A stretch of 64,000 nucleotides of DNA from Bog-473 sp963782415 (GCA_963782415.1 CAWAJT010000004.1:496001-560000), one strand, 5' to 3'; shown: positions 7,954 through 16,253, counted from the stretch's first letter. The notes: generated by a model from the sequence alone, not told the origin. Translations and numbers: made by a program.

Positions 7954-9510
7954 GTGACCAATGGGGCGGCGGACGCACCGCTGGGCACGACACCCCCGGT
8001 GCAGGCACGGGGCGCACGGGGTGCACGACGGGCCTCGGGTCCGGTGCCGGGTCCGTTGTCCGAGGACGTGCCGCGCATCTACCCGCGGCGCCTGCCCGAA
8101 CCGACGCGCCGCGCCCTGCTGCGCCGGAGCCGGACGATCGCCAAGGTCGTGGCCGTCCACTTCACGCCGACCGCCTTCCGCCAGTTGCGCGCCATCCGCC
8201 AGGGTCCGCTGCCCGCAGCCCAGCTGGCCCGGCCCCTGCGCAAGAGCTTCCAGGACCTCGGCGGGACCTTCATGAAGTTCGGCCAGATCATCGCCTCGTC
8301 ACCCGGCATGTTCGGCGACGACGTAGCCGACGAGTTCCGCGCCTGCCTCGACACCGGCCCGCCCGTGCCGTTCCCCGACGTGCGCCAGCGGGTGGAGGAG
8401 GACCTCGGCATGTCGCTGCGCGACGCCTTCGCCGAGTTCGAGCCCGACCCGATCGGGACCGCCTCCATTGCGGTCGTGCACCGGGCCCGGCTCCTCGATG
8501 GCCGCACGGTGGCGGTCAAGGTGCTGCGGCCCGATATCGAGCACGTCGTGGCCACCGACCTCGACCTCATGCAACCCCTGCTCGAAATCCTGGTGCGCCA
8601 GACCGGCGACCAGATGGCCGGCTCCACCCTGCAGCTGCTCGACGGTTTCCGGGTGCAGATCGGCGAGGAGATGGACCTGCGCAACGAGGCGCGCTCGCTG
8701 GCCCACTTCCGACGGTTGCAGAACGAGTTCGACCTCACGCTCATGGCGGTGCCTGAGCCCTACGCCGCGCTGTCGGGGCGCAACGTGCTCACCATGGAGT
8801 TCTTCGACGGTGTCCCCATCGACGACCTGGCCCAGGTGGCCGACCTCGGCTTCGATCCCACCCCGCTGGTCCAGGAGGTGATGCGCGCCTTCTTCTTGAC
8901 CACGGTGCGCTGGGGCGCCTTCCACGGCGACGTGCACGCCGGCAACATGATGCTGCTGCGCGACGGGCGCATCGGCGTCATCGACTGGGGGATCGTGGGT
9001 CGGCTCGATCCGTCGACGCACCGCTTCTTCATTTCGCTGCTCTCGGCCGCCATGGGTGACGAGACCGCCTGGCCGGTCGTGACCAAGCACATCACCGACG
9101 TCTACGGCCCCGCGATCGGCGTAGCCGTCGGCCTTTCCGACGAGGAGCTGACCGCGTTCGTGCGCTCCATCATGGAGCCGGCACTGACTCGCCCCTTCGG
9201 GGAGGTCTCCCTGGCCGGGATCATGCAGACCATTCAGCTGCAGATGGCCAAGGCCCAGGGGGTGGAGGCGCACCAGCGCAGCGTGCGGGCGATCGTGCGG
9301 CGGCTGCGCACGCAACGCAGAGTGCGGCGGATGGCCGACCAGTCGGGCGGCCTCATGTCGGACTTCGACCGCGGCATGTTCCTCCTGGCCAAGCAGCTCA
9401 TGTACTTCGAGCGCTACGGCCGGATGTTCGTCTCGGAGGTGCCGATCCTCAACGACCGGGCCTTCATCGAACAGCTCCTGGCCGGCGTGGACCTGTCCGA
9501 ACTGGACTGA
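7954..9510 (+). CDS. ABC1/UbiB (AarF-domain) kinase-like protein
   Basis: An atypical kinase of the ABC1/UbiB/COQ8 family, 518 aa. Family motifs are all visible: the KxGQ motif in LGGTFMKFGQIIASSPGMF near residue 107, the ATP-binding Lys in RTVAVKVLRPDIE near residue 186, the catalytic loop HGDVHAGNMMLL near residue 325 and the metal-binding VIDWGIVG near residue 343. These proteins act in quinone or isoprenoid-lipid metabolism, or act as ATPases; the actinobacterial role is uncertain. I chose GTG 7954 over an earlier in-frame GTG because of the TANNNT box. A C-terminal hydrophobic anchor of some homologues is not obvious here. Confidence 0.92.
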   Translation: MTNGAADAPLGTTPPVQARGARGARRASGPVPGPLSEDVPRIYPRRLPEPTRRALLRRSRTIAKVVAVHFTPTAFRQLRAIRQGPLPAAQLARPLRKSFQDLGGTFMKFGQIIASSPGMFGDDVADEFRACLDTGPPVPFPDVRQRVEEDLGMSLRDAFAEFEPDPIGTASIAVVHRARLLDGRTVAVKVLRPDIEHVVATDLDLMQPLLEILVRQTGDQMAGSTLQLLDGFRVQIGEEMDLRNEARSLAHFRRLQNEFDLTLMAVPEPYAALSGRNVLTMEFFDGVPIDDLAQVADLGFDPTPLVQEVMRAFFLTTVRWGAFHGDVHAGNMMLLRDGRIGVIDWGIVGRLDPSTHRFFISLLSAAMGDETAWPVVTKHITDVYGPAIGVAVGLSDEELTAFVRSIMEPALTRPFGEVSLAGIMQTIQLQMAKAQGVEAHQRSVRAIVRRLRTQRRVRRMADQSGGLMSDFDRGMFLLAKQLMYFERYGRMFVSEVPILNDRAFIEQLLAGVDLSELD

Positions 9511-9536
9511 CGGTGGGCGGCGCGGACCTGGCACGA

Positions 9537-9556
9537 AACTGGAATCTGTTCTAGTT
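9537..9556. promoter_or_regulatory. KstR-like palindromic operator upstream of the OB-fold/thiolase operon
   Basis: The stretch is a symmetric site, AACT-N-GAA-N4-TTC-N-AGTT. Its core TGGAATCTGTTCTA (9540-9553) fits the KstR consensus TNNAACNNGTTNNA (cholesterol catabolism repressor of mycobacteria and rhodococci) at all but one defined base (T for C). It lies 43 bp before the first gene of an operon with sterol side-chain-type enzymes, where such a repressor would act. KstR itself is not in this window. Confidence 0.5.
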
Positions 9557-9598
9557 TCACCACGGGCCCGCTGGAGGCCCGTGGACCGGGGAGGTGAC

Positions 9599-10060
9599 AT
9601 GGCAGAGGACGCGGTGATCTACCGCTCCGACCACGTCTTGGAGTACCCCTACGTGCGCTCCGTGGGGCCGGTCGTGGGGGCGTTTCTCACCGGGCTGCGC
9701 GACGGCAGGGTCGTCGGGATCCGCGGCTCGGGCGGGCGCGTCATCGTCCCGCCGACCGAGTACGACCCCGAGACGGGGGAAGAGACCGAGGGCATCGTCG
9801 ACGTCGGGCCCGAGGGCACGGTGACCACGTGGTCCTGGGTGGGCCACCCCCAGCCCAAGCACCCCCTGCAGGAGCCCTTCGCCTGGGTGCTCGTGCAATT
9901 CGACGGCGCCGACACCTCGTTCCTCCACGTGCTCCCGGCCGCGAGCCCCGACGAGGTCTCGACCGGCATGCGGGTGCGGCCACAATTCGCCCCCGAAGAC
10001 GAGCGCGTCGGGCACGTCAAGGACATCAGCCACTTCGTGGCGGCCGGAGGTGCGGCGTGA
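9599..10060 (+). CDS. OB-fold (DUF35) acyl-CoA-associated protein without zinc-ribbon cysteines
   Basis: This 153-aa protein has the layout of the DUF35 family, an N-terminal helix, rubredoxin-like knuckle and C-terminal OB fold. Such proteins partner thiolase-fold enzymes or acyl-CoA hydratases. The helix ends at VVGAFLTGLRDGRVVGIRGSGG, exactly where homologues carry two CxxC pairs, but there is no cysteine in the protein, so the zinc site is lost. The OB part (GTVTTWSWVGHPQP, FAWVLVQFDGADTSFLHVL, GMRVRPQF) is intact. GGGGAGG (9588-9594) supports ATG 9599 over the in-frame GTG 18 nt earlier. The stop overlaps the next start (GTGA). Confidence 0.8.
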   Translation: MAEDAVIYRSDHVLEYPYVRSVGPVVGAFLTGLRDGRVVGIRGSGGRVIVPPTEYDPETGEETEGIVDVGPEGTVTTWSWVGHPQPKHPLQEPFAWVLVQFDGADTSFLHVLPAASPDEVSTGMRVRPQFAPEDERVGHVKDISHFVAAGGAA

Positions 10061-10551
10061 GCGAGCGCGAGCCCGTGACGATGATGGCGGCGACCACCCG
10101 CCTCGACTACGAGTTCACGGCCGGCGTGGCCATGAGCAAGAACCTGCGCGGGTACGAGCAGGGCAAGTTCATCGGCCAGCGCTGCCCCAAGTGCAAGAAG
10201 GTCTACGTGCCGTCGCGGGGCTCGTGCCCGACCGACGGCCTGCCGACCGACGAGGTGGTGGAGCTGCCCAACACGGGCACCATGACCACCTACTGCGTGG
10301 TCAACGTGCCCTTCGCCGGCCAGTCGATCGAGATCCCCTACATCTGCGGCCAGATCCTGCTGGACGGGGCGAACCTCTCCTTCATGGGCCTCATTCAAGA
10401 GATCCCGATCGACGAGGTCCGCATGGGCATGCGGGTCGAGGCGGTGTGGGTCCCGCCCGAGGAGTGGGGTCCGACGCTGGCCTCGGTCAAGTACTTCCGT
10501 CCCACCGATGAGCCCGACGCCGACTACGAGACGTACAAGGAGTACCTGTGA
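10057..10551 (+). CDS. Zn-ribbon OB-fold (DUF35) protein
   Basis: The second DUF35 protein of the operon, 164 aa, this time with a complete zinc ribbon: RCPKCKKVYVPSRGSCPTDG (about residues 43-62; three or four Cys depending on the ligand set, CxxC then C). The OB fold follows (NTGTMTTYCVVNVPFAGQ, PYICGQILLDGANLSFMGLI, GMRVEAVW). DUF35 proteins such as ChsH2-type partners supply the acyl-CoA or product site to thiolase-fold aldolases. GTG 10057 overlaps the previous stop, and its own stop overlaps the next GTG, so the genes are translationally coupled. Confidence 0.88.
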   Translation: MSEREPVTMMAATTRLDYEFTAGVAMSKNLRGYEQGKFIGQRCPKCKKVYVPSRGSCPTDGLPTDEVVELPNTGTMTTYCVVNVPFAGQSIEIPYICGQILLDGANLSFMGLIQEIPIDEVRMGMRVEAVWVPPEEWGPTLASVKYFRPTDEPDADYETYKEYL

Positions 10552-11633
10552 GCGGCTTCCCCGATCTGACATCGGGCTCGCGGCCCGTGGGCGTGGTGTC
10601 CTTCGCGCAGTACGACAACGTGCGCCGCGAGGACAACCGCAACGAGGTCGAGATGCTCATGCCGGTCGTCGCCGAGGTGTTCGGCAACATCGGCATCACC
10701 AAGGACGACGTCGGCTTCATCTGCTCCGGCTCGACCGACTACCTGATCGGCGGCCCGTTCTCCTTCGTGGCGGCCCTCGACGCCGTCGGCGTGTGGCCGC
10801 CGCGGGCCGAGTCGCACGTCGAGATGGACGGTGCCTGGGCTCTCTACGAGGCGTGGGTGCTGCTCCAAGAGGGCGAGATCGACGCCGCGCTCGTCTACGC
10901 CTTCGGCCGCTCGTCCATGGGCCACCTGGGCGAGGTGCTGGCCGTCCAGCTCGACCCCTACTACCTGGCGCCGCTCTGGCCCGACCCGACGTCGCTCGCC
11001 GCGCTGCAGGCGCAGGCGATGATCGACAGGGGGCTGGCCGGCGAGGCCGACTTCGCCGCCGTGGCCAGCCGGTCCCGGCGCTCCGCGCTTTCGAACCCCA
11101 AGGCCCAGGTCGCCTACGACCGCTCGCCCGAGGAGTTGCTGGCCGAGGCCTACGAGGTGGCGCCCCTGCGTCGCCACGCCGTGCCGCCGCTCACCGACGG
11201 GTGCGCCGCCATCGTGCTGGCCGCCGGCGACCGGGCCTACGAGCTGTGCGAGCGGCCGGCTTTCATCACCGGCATCGACCACCGCATTGAGACCCATGCC
11301 GTTGGTGCGCGCGACCTCACCGTGTCGCCGTCGACGAAACTGGCCGGCGAGAAGGCCGGGGTGGGGACGAAGAAGGTGGACATCGCCGAGCTGCACGCGC
11401 CCTACGCCCACCAGGAGCTGATCTTGGCCGAGGCGCTCGGGCTCGGGGACGGCGTCGACGTCAACCCCTCGGGCGGCGCGCTGGCGGCGAATCCCATGAT
11501 GTCGGCCGGGCTGATCCGCATCGGCGAGTCGGCCCAGCGCATCTGGTCGGGAGACGCCGACCGGGCCGTGGCGCACGCCACGTCGGGCCCGTGCCTGCAA
11601 CAGAACCTGGTCTGTGTCCTGGAGGGTGTGTAA
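10548..11633 (+). CDS. Thiolase-fold protein (Ltp2/SCP2-like) lacking the nucleophilic Cys
   Basis: A 361-aa protein with the thiolase superfamily fold, closest in style to lipid-transfer-protein thiolases and Ltp2-type retro-aldolases. Where thiolases have the acyl-accepting Cys, this protein reads AESHVEMDGAWALYEAWVLL, with no Cys. The C-terminal half keeps the family's IAELHAPYAHQELILAEAL and VNPSGGALAANPMMSAGLIR, which align with the His- and Gly-rich active-site loops. Absence of the Cys argues against thiolysis and for aldol-type C-C cleavage of a CoA-bound side chain with the adjacent DUF35 proteins, as known for Ltp2-ChsH2. That role is inferred. Confidence 0.82.
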   Translation: MSGFPDLTSGSRPVGVVSFAQYDNVRREDNRNEVEMLMPVVAEVFGNIGITKDDVGFICSGSTDYLIGGPFSFVAALDAVGVWPPRAESHVEMDGAWALYEAWVLLQEGEIDAALVYAFGRSSMGHLGEVLAVQLDPYYLAPLWPDPTSLAALQAQAMIDRGLAGEADFAAVASRSRRSALSNPKAQVAYDRSPEELLAEAYEVAPLRRHAVPPLTDGCAAIVLAAGDRAYELCERPAFITGIDHRIETHAVGARDLTVSPSTKLAGEKAGVGTKKVDIAELHAPYAHQELILAEALGLGDGVDVNPSGGALAANPMMSAGLIRIGESAQRIWSGDADRAVAHATSGPCLQQNLVCVLEGV

Positions 11634-12809
11634 ATGGCAGAGCGCTGCGCAGTCATCGGCGTGGGCCAGACGGTGGCCAAGTCCAAGCGCGAAGACGTCT
11701 CGATCGCCGGGTTGGTGCGTGAGGCCGCCGTGGCGGCCCTCGAAGACGCCGGCCTGACCTTCGCCGACATCGATGCCGTCGTCGTCGGCAAGGCCCCCGA
11801 CATGTTCGAGGGCGTCATGATGCCCGAGCTGTATCTCGCCCCGGCGCTCGGCGCCGTCGGCAAGCCCATGTTCCGTGTCCACACCGCCGGTTCGGTGGGC
11901 GGGTCGACCGCCATTGTGGCGTCGCACCTCGTGGCGTCGGGCATCCACGAGCGCGTCCTCACCGTGGCCTTCGAGAAGCAGAGCGACTCGGACGCCATGT
12001 GGGCCCTCTCGGTGCCCCAGCCCTTCTCCGCCCCGCTGCTCGCCGGCGCCGGCGGCTACTTCGCTCCGATCATCCGGGCCTACATGTACCGCTCGGGCGC
12101 GCCGCGCGACATCGGCATGATGGTGGCGGTCAAGGACCGCCTGCACGCGCTGAAGAACCCGTACGCGCACCTGCAGCTGCCCGACATCTCCATGCAGATG
12201 GTGGAGGAGTCGATCATGCTGTGGGACCCGCTGCACTATCTCGAGTCGTGCCCGTCGTCCGACGGCGCAGCCGCCATGATCATCGGATCGGAGAAGGCCG
12301 CCGGGGCGTCGACGGCGGAGACCGGGCGGCCACCCGCTTGGATCCACGGCATGGCCATGCGCTCGGAGCCCACCATGTTCGCCGGCCGCGACCAGGTGAA
12401 CCCCCAGGCCGGTCGCGACTCCGCGGCCGACCTCTACCGCCAGGCTGGCATCACCAACCCACGCGAAGACTTCGACATGGCCGAGGTCTACGTGCCCTTC
12501 AGCTGGTACGAGCCGATGTGGCTCGAGAATCTCGGCTTCTGCCCCGAGGGCGACGGCTGGAAGCTCACCCAGGCCGGTGCAACGTCGATGATCGAGGGCG
12601 GGGACATCCCGTGGAACTGCTCGGGGGGCGTGCTGTCGTCCAACCCGATCGGAGCCTCGGGCATGCTGCGGTTCCTCGAGACCGCCTTACAGGTGCGCGG
12701 CATGGCCGGCGAGCACCAGGTGGCCGACGCACGCCGGGCCCTCGGCCAGGCCTACGGTGGGGGCTCGCAGTTCTTCGCCATGTGGGTCGTCAGCGCCGAC
12801 AAACCCTGA
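11634..12809 (+). CDS. Thiolase-fold protein (lipid-transfer-protein type), Cys-less
   Basis: The ATG directly follows the TAA of the previous gene (TAAATG). The 391-aa product is a second, longer thiolase-fold subunit: AVIGVGQTVAKSK at the N-terminus and the FRVHTAGSVGGSTAIVASHL loop where the nucleophilic Cys normally lies (Ala/Gly here). FDMAEVYVPFSWYEPMWLEN and WNCSGGVLSSNPIGASGMLR are equivalents of the catalytic HEAF and GHPIGATG loops, the last His also being replaced. It probably forms a heteromer with the preceding subunit. The most likely job is side-chain C-C cleavage in sterol or related acyl-CoA catabolism; a true thiolase is unlikely. Confidence 0.82.
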   Translation: MAERCAVIGVGQTVAKSKREDVSIAGLVREAAVAALEDAGLTFADIDAVVVGKAPDMFEGVMMPELYLAPALGAVGKPMFRVHTAGSVGGSTAIVASHLVASGIHERVLTVAFEKQSDSDAMWALSVPQPFSAPLLAGAGGYFAPIIRAYMYRSGAPRDIGMMVAVKDRLHALKNPYAHLQLPDISMQMVEESIMLWDPLHYLESCPSSDGAAAMIIGSEKAAGASTAETGRPPAWIHGMAMRSEPTMFAGRDQVNPQAGRDSAADLYRQAGITNPREDFDMAEVYVPFSWYEPMWLENLGFCPEGDGWKLTQAGATSMIEGGDIPWNCSGGVLSSNPIGASGMLRFLETALQVRGMAGEHQVADARRALGQAYGGGSQFFAMWVVSADKP

Positions 12810-12850
12810 GGCGACAGTCCCGCCGGTATGCTCGGCGGACCGATGCAGCT

Positions 12851-12888
12851 CTAACCAGCCGGCTCTGACCAGCCGGCCCTGACCAGGA
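12851..12888. repeat. 14-bp tandem repeat before the ferredoxin gene
   Basis: CTAACCAGCCGGCT, CTGACCAGCCGGCC and the partial CTGACCAGG stand in tandem. The third copy runs into the AGGAGG ribosome-binding site of the ferredoxin gene, so copy number could change the leader length. Confidence 0.6.
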
Positions 12889-12895
12889 GGTCTCC

Positions 12896-13090
12896 GTGAA
12901 GGTCGTCGTGGACTTCGACGAGTGTGCCAGCAACGCCGTCTGCATGGGCATCCTGCCCGAGGTCTTCGAGGTGCGGGACGACGGGTACCTCTACGTGCTC
13001 AACGAACACCCGCCCGAGGAGCTGCGCGAGCGCCTGCGCGAGGCGGTCAATGGCTGCCCGACGGGCGCCATCTCCATAGAGGAAGACTGA
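12896..13090 (+). CDS. [3Fe-4S] ferredoxin
   Basis: A 64-aa single-cluster ferredoxin with cysteines at positions 10, 16 and 54 in a Cx5C...CP arrangement. The fourth ligand position of [4Fe-4S] types (Cys13) is Asn, as in the three-Cys [3Fe-4S] ferredoxins that feed electrons to cytochromes P450 and other oxygenases in actinobacteria. AGGAGG (12885-12890) supports GTG 12896. It follows the thiolase-fold genes by 86 bp and may be cotranscribed. No P450 or ferredoxin reductase is adjacent; the P450 at 32.2-33.4 kb is a possible partner. Confidence 0.9.
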   Translation: MKVVVDFDECASNAVCMGILPEVFEVRDDGYLYVLNEHPPEELRERLREAVNGCPTGAISIEED

Positions 13091-13142
13091 CGCACCGCCT
13101 CACCCTCTGCGCCCCGGTGCCCGGGGTGCGCCGGCCCACCGC

Positions 13143-14661
13143 ATGACCGCTCCGACCACCTCGCCCCGGGCGCGCTTCGCCCCGTCGCCGACCGGCTACT
13201 TCCACGTCGGCAGCGCGCGGGCCGCGCTGTTCAACTGGCTCTTCGTGCGCCAGCAGGCGGGGACGTTCATCCTGCGCATTGAGGACACCGACGAGGCCCG
13301 CAACAAGCCCGAGTGGACCGACGGGATCATCAGCGCCCTGGACTGGCTCGGCATGGCGCCCGACGAGGGACCCTTCTTCCAGTCGGCGGCCGAGCCGGCA
13401 CACCAGGCGGCGATCGAGGCGCTGTGGGAAAGCGGCGCGTTGTATGCCTGCGCGTGTACGCGCGAGGAGATCGACGAGCGGACCACGCAGCGGGCGGCGG
13501 CCGGCGATCCGACACCCGGGTACGACGGCTTCTGCCGCGACCGCGGGCTTGAGCGGGGCGACGGGCGCGCGCTGCGCTTCAGGACACCCGACGAGGGTGT
13601 GGTGGAGGTGCACGACCTCGTCCGCGGGGACGTCGAGTTCCCGCAGCGGGCGCTCGAGGACTTCATCTGCGTCAAGGGAAACGGCAAGCCGCTCTTCGTG
13701 CTGGCCAACGCGGTGGACGACCGCACCATGGCGATCACCCACGTGATCCGGGGCGAGGACCAGCTGCCGACGACGCCACGCCAGATCATGCTGTGGGGCG
13801 CGCTCAACCGGGCCGAGGGCGTCGACCTGCCGCTGCCCGCCTACGCCCACCTGCCGCTGCTGGTCAACGAGCGCGGCAAGAAGCTCTCCAAGCGCCGCGA
13901 CCCGGTGGCGGTGGAGATGTACCGCGAACAGGGGTATCTGCCCGAGGCGTTCCGCAACTATCTCGCCCTGCTGGGTTGGAGCCCGGGCGACGAGGAGATC
14001 GTGCCGATCGACATCATCCTGGCGCGCTTCCGCCTGGAAGACGTGCAGCGCTCGCCGGCCTTCTTCGACGTCAAGAAGCTGACCCACATCAACGGCGTCT
14101 CCATCCGCGACCTCTCGGTGGAGCGCTTCGTGGCGGCGTGCCGCCCGTGGGTCGACCCCGTGGCGGGGGAGTGGCAGCCGGGAAGATGGCTCGACCCCGA
14201 CACCGGATTGCCCGCCGTGGCACCGCCGCCCTGGGCGCCCGAACGCTTCGACGCCGCGGTGTTCGCTGCGCTGGCCGAGGTCACCCAGGAGCGGGTCACC
14301 GTGCTGGGTGAGGTACCCGAGCTGATCGACTTCCTCTTTTTGGAGGACGCGCCGGACGACCCCGAGAGCTTCGCCAAGGCCATCGCCGGCGACGAAGGCG
14401 CGCCGCAGATCCTGCCGCGACGCGCTGGCCGCCTACGAGGGCTGCGCCTGGGACAAAGACACGCTGCACGAGGTGACGCTCGGGATCGCCGACGCCGCCG
14501 GACGCAAGCTGGGCAAGGCGCAGGCGCCGATCCGCGTGGCGGTCATGGGACGCACCCGCGGCCTCCCGCTGTTCGACTCGCTGGCAGTGCTGGGCCGCCA
14601 CGAGACCCGTCGCCGGCTGGCCGCAGCCCTTGCCCGCGTCAGCGCCTCGCCTGTCCCCTGA
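13143..14661 (+). pseudogene. gltX: Glutamyl-tRNA synthetase, frameshifted near 14415
   Basis: Class I glutamate-tRNA ligase, which charges tRNA-Glu. The HIGH-type motif is in FAPSPTGYFHVGSARAALFN and the KMSKS-type motif in GKKLSKRRDPVAVEMY. The frame is normal to about codon 424. At CTGCCGCGAC (14412-14421) one extra C switches it. Dropping that base restores RDALAAYEGCAWDKDTLHEV and then TLGIADAAGRKLGKAQAPIR, the proper anticodon-binding C-terminus, stopping with TGA at 14659-14661. Because the enzyme is essential, a sequencing error is the likeliest explanation; a second gltX elsewhere or a true mutation are the alternatives. The stop overlaps the next ATG. Confidence 0.9.
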
Positions 14662-15284
14662 TGCTGTTCGCACCGCTGCGGTGGGCGATGCGCATCGTGC
14701 TCCTCGTGATGACGGCGATCGTCCTCTACTTCGGCATCACGCTCGTGCAGGTCTGGCTGACCTCGCGGCAGTACGACCCGCACCCGGCAGGCGCCATCCT
14801 CGTCATGGGCGCGGCGCAGGACAACTGCGTGCCGACCAAGGACCTGGCGGCGCGCCTGGACCAGGCCGCCATCCTCTATCACCAGGGCTACGCCCACCTG
14901 ATCATGGTGACGGGCAGCAAGCAGCCGGGCGACGCCTGTACCGAAGCGCAATCGGGCGCGACGTATCTCGAGAAGGTGAAGGGCGTTCCCGGCTCCGCCA
15001 TTTTGGAGGCGGGTGGGAACGACAGCTACCGGAACATCGCGGATGCCGTCCCGACCTTGAAGGTTCATGGGGCCACGGTCGTGCTCGTCACCACCGACCC
15101 CTTCCACGAGGACCGCTCCATGGCGATCGCCTCGAGGCTGGGGCTGACACCGTCGCCGACCCCGACCCAGACGTCACCGATCACGGGCTGGTCGGCGTTC
15201 CCCTACTTCCTGAAAGAGGCGGTCGGGGTGGGGTTCGGCAGGATCATCGGGTACAACCACTTGGAGTGGTTGCACGAGGCTTGA
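14661..15284 (+). CDS. YdcF-family (DUF218) membrane-anchored protein
   Basis: A 207-aa protein with one N-terminal transmembrane helix (IVLLVMTAIVLYFGITLVQV) and a DUF218 domain: GAILVMGAAQDN, LDQAAILYHQGYAHLIMVTG, LEAGGNDSYRNIADAVP and VVLVTTDPFHEDRSMAIASR are the family's conserved blocks. DUF218 proteins (SanA, YdcF) are linked to envelope function in other bacteria and bind S-adenosylmethionine in one case; the exact role is unknown. ATG 14661 overlaps the gltX stop. Because of the gltX frameshift the two appear as one reading frame, but this is an artefact. Confidence 0.85.
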   Translation: MLFAPLRWAMRIVLLVMTAIVLYFGITLVQVWLTSRQYDPHPAGAILVMGAAQDNCVPTKDLAARLDQAAILYHQGYAHLIMVTGSKQPGDACTEAQSGATYLEKVKGVPGSAILEAGGNDSYRNIADAVPTLKVHGATVVLVTTDPFHEDRSMAIASRLGLTPSPTPTQTSPITGWSAFPYFLKEAVGVGFGRIIGYNHLEWLHEA

Positions 15285-15303
15285 GCCTGGGAGGCGGGTT
15301 GTT

Positions 15304-15867
15304 CTAGCCGGGTGCGGTCGTCGTGGTGGAGGCGACGGCGGTTCCCTCCCCAGTGCTGTCGGCCGGCGGCTTCGACGACGTCGGCGTTGACGGCGGCACC
15401 TTGAAGGTGATCCGCACCACCGTGCCGAGCCCCTTCGCTGTTCCGACGCCGATGACGCAGCTCGCATGTCCCGCGGTCCCGCAGTAGCCATCGCCGATGA
15501 TGCCGGCGGTCAGGCGGTAGCGCGCTTTGAACGTGCCGCTCGTGCCGACCTTCAGGGCCCGGGCGTCCGAGATGCCGCAGTGAGGGGTGTCGGTGTCGGG
15601 ATTGACGTGGCCCCGGACGGCGGTGGTGCACTCAGTGACGAACCAGGTCCCCTGGCCGGTGCCGGCCTCTTTGGGGAGGCCATGACCGGTGACGGTGACG
15701 GTCTGACCTGATTTGAGGTCCCGGTTGGGGCTCACCTTGATCACCATGCCGGGGGTGCCGGTCTTGGCTTGGGCCGGGGCCGTGGCCGGGGCTGGCACGA
15801 CCAAGACGGCAGCGCTGATGATTCCGCCCAGGACGACCGGGGCGACGCCTCGAGACCGCCGATGCAT
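15304..15867 (-). CDS. Secreted neocarzinostatin-like Ig-fold protein
   Basis: The 187-aa product starts with an export signal (MHRRSRGVAPVVLGGIISAA through VPAPATAPAQA). An Ig-like beta domain follows, with SPNRDLKSGQTVTVTGHGLP at its start and four cysteines (FVTEC, PHCGIS, GYCGT, ASCVIG) that could form two disulfides, as in the neocarzinostatin family. The ASCVIGVGTAKG segment near the end fits that family. The C-terminus is a Ser/Thr/Pro-rich tail. GGGAGG lies a few bases upstream of ATG 15867. Many actinobacterial homologues are unlinked to antibiotic clusters, so chromophore binding should not be assumed. Confidence 0.6.
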   Translation of the reverse strand: MHRRSRGVAPVVLGGIISAAVLVVPAPATAPAQAKTGTPGMVIKVSPNRDLKSGQTVTVTGHGLPKEAGTGQGTWFVTECTTAVRGHVNPDTDTPHCGISDARALKVGTSGTFKARYRLTAGIIGDGYCGTAGHASCVIGVGTAKGLGTVVRITFKVPPSTPTSSKPPADSTGEGTAVASTTTTAPG

Positions 15868-16018
15868 GCAGAGAACCTCCCAACCCGGGTGCAGCTCCGG
15901 GGTGCCCCGGGATGGGCATTGTTGCAGCGGGTCTGTCGGGAAACAACGCGCCCTCTGACCTGGTCAGGAGGGCGAATTCGGGTCCTGGGTCCCTCGGCTA
16001 ATCTGAACGCCCATCCAT

Positions 16019-16090
16019 TCGGGGGTGGTGTAATCGGCAACACGACTGGTTCTGGTCCAGTTATTGAGGGTTCGAGTCCTTCCCCCCGAG
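16019..16090 (+). tRNA. tRNA-Gln (CUG)
   Basis: The acceptor stem TCGGGGG (16019-16025) pairs with CCCCCGA (16083-16089), with discriminator G16090. The anticodon stem ACTGG/CCAGT holds loop TTCTGGT with anticodon CTG at 16052-16054. The T arm GGTTCGAGTCC is standard. CCA is not encoded. A TAATCT box (15999-16004) is a likely -10 element. Confidence 0.93.
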
Positions 16091-16129
16091 CACCGGCGTC
16101 CTCCACACGTGTCGTGGAGATCACCGCTC

Positions 16130-16202
16130 GGCCCCATCGTCTAGAGGCCTAGGACACCACCCTCTCAAGGTGGCGACACGGGTTCGAATCCCGTTGGGGC
16201 TG
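16130..16202 (+). tRNA. tRNA-Glu (CUC), host site of an integrated island
   Basis: Acceptor stem GGCCCCA (16130-16136) pairs with TGGGGCT (16195-16201) with one G-U pair, discriminator G16202. The anticodon stem CCACC/GGTGG encloses loop CTCTCAA with anticodon CTC at 16164-16166. The T arm GGGTTCGAATCCC is standard and CCA is not encoded. Its 3' half, from the first anticodon-loop base onward, is duplicated at 20576-20617. Confidence 0.95.
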
Positions 16203-16203
16203 C
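16162..16203. repeat. attL-like direct repeat (tRNA-Glu 3' half)
   Basis: This is the left copy of a 42-bp direct repeat. It begins exactly at the first nucleotide of the anticodon loop and runs one base past the discriminator. It differs from the right copy at one position, C16192 versus T20606. Confidence 0.88.
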
Positions 16204-16253
16204 TTCACTCTTCGTGGTCAGAGAGTTGTGATTCGCAACTCGATTCCTCAGCG

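Noticed and set aside
13143..15284. A 713-aa GltX-YdcF fusion protein
   Set aside because: The junction region reads as Arg/Gly-rich nonsense and the true gltX C-terminus exists in the +1 frame, ending with an overlapping stop/start; the fusion is a frameshift artefact.
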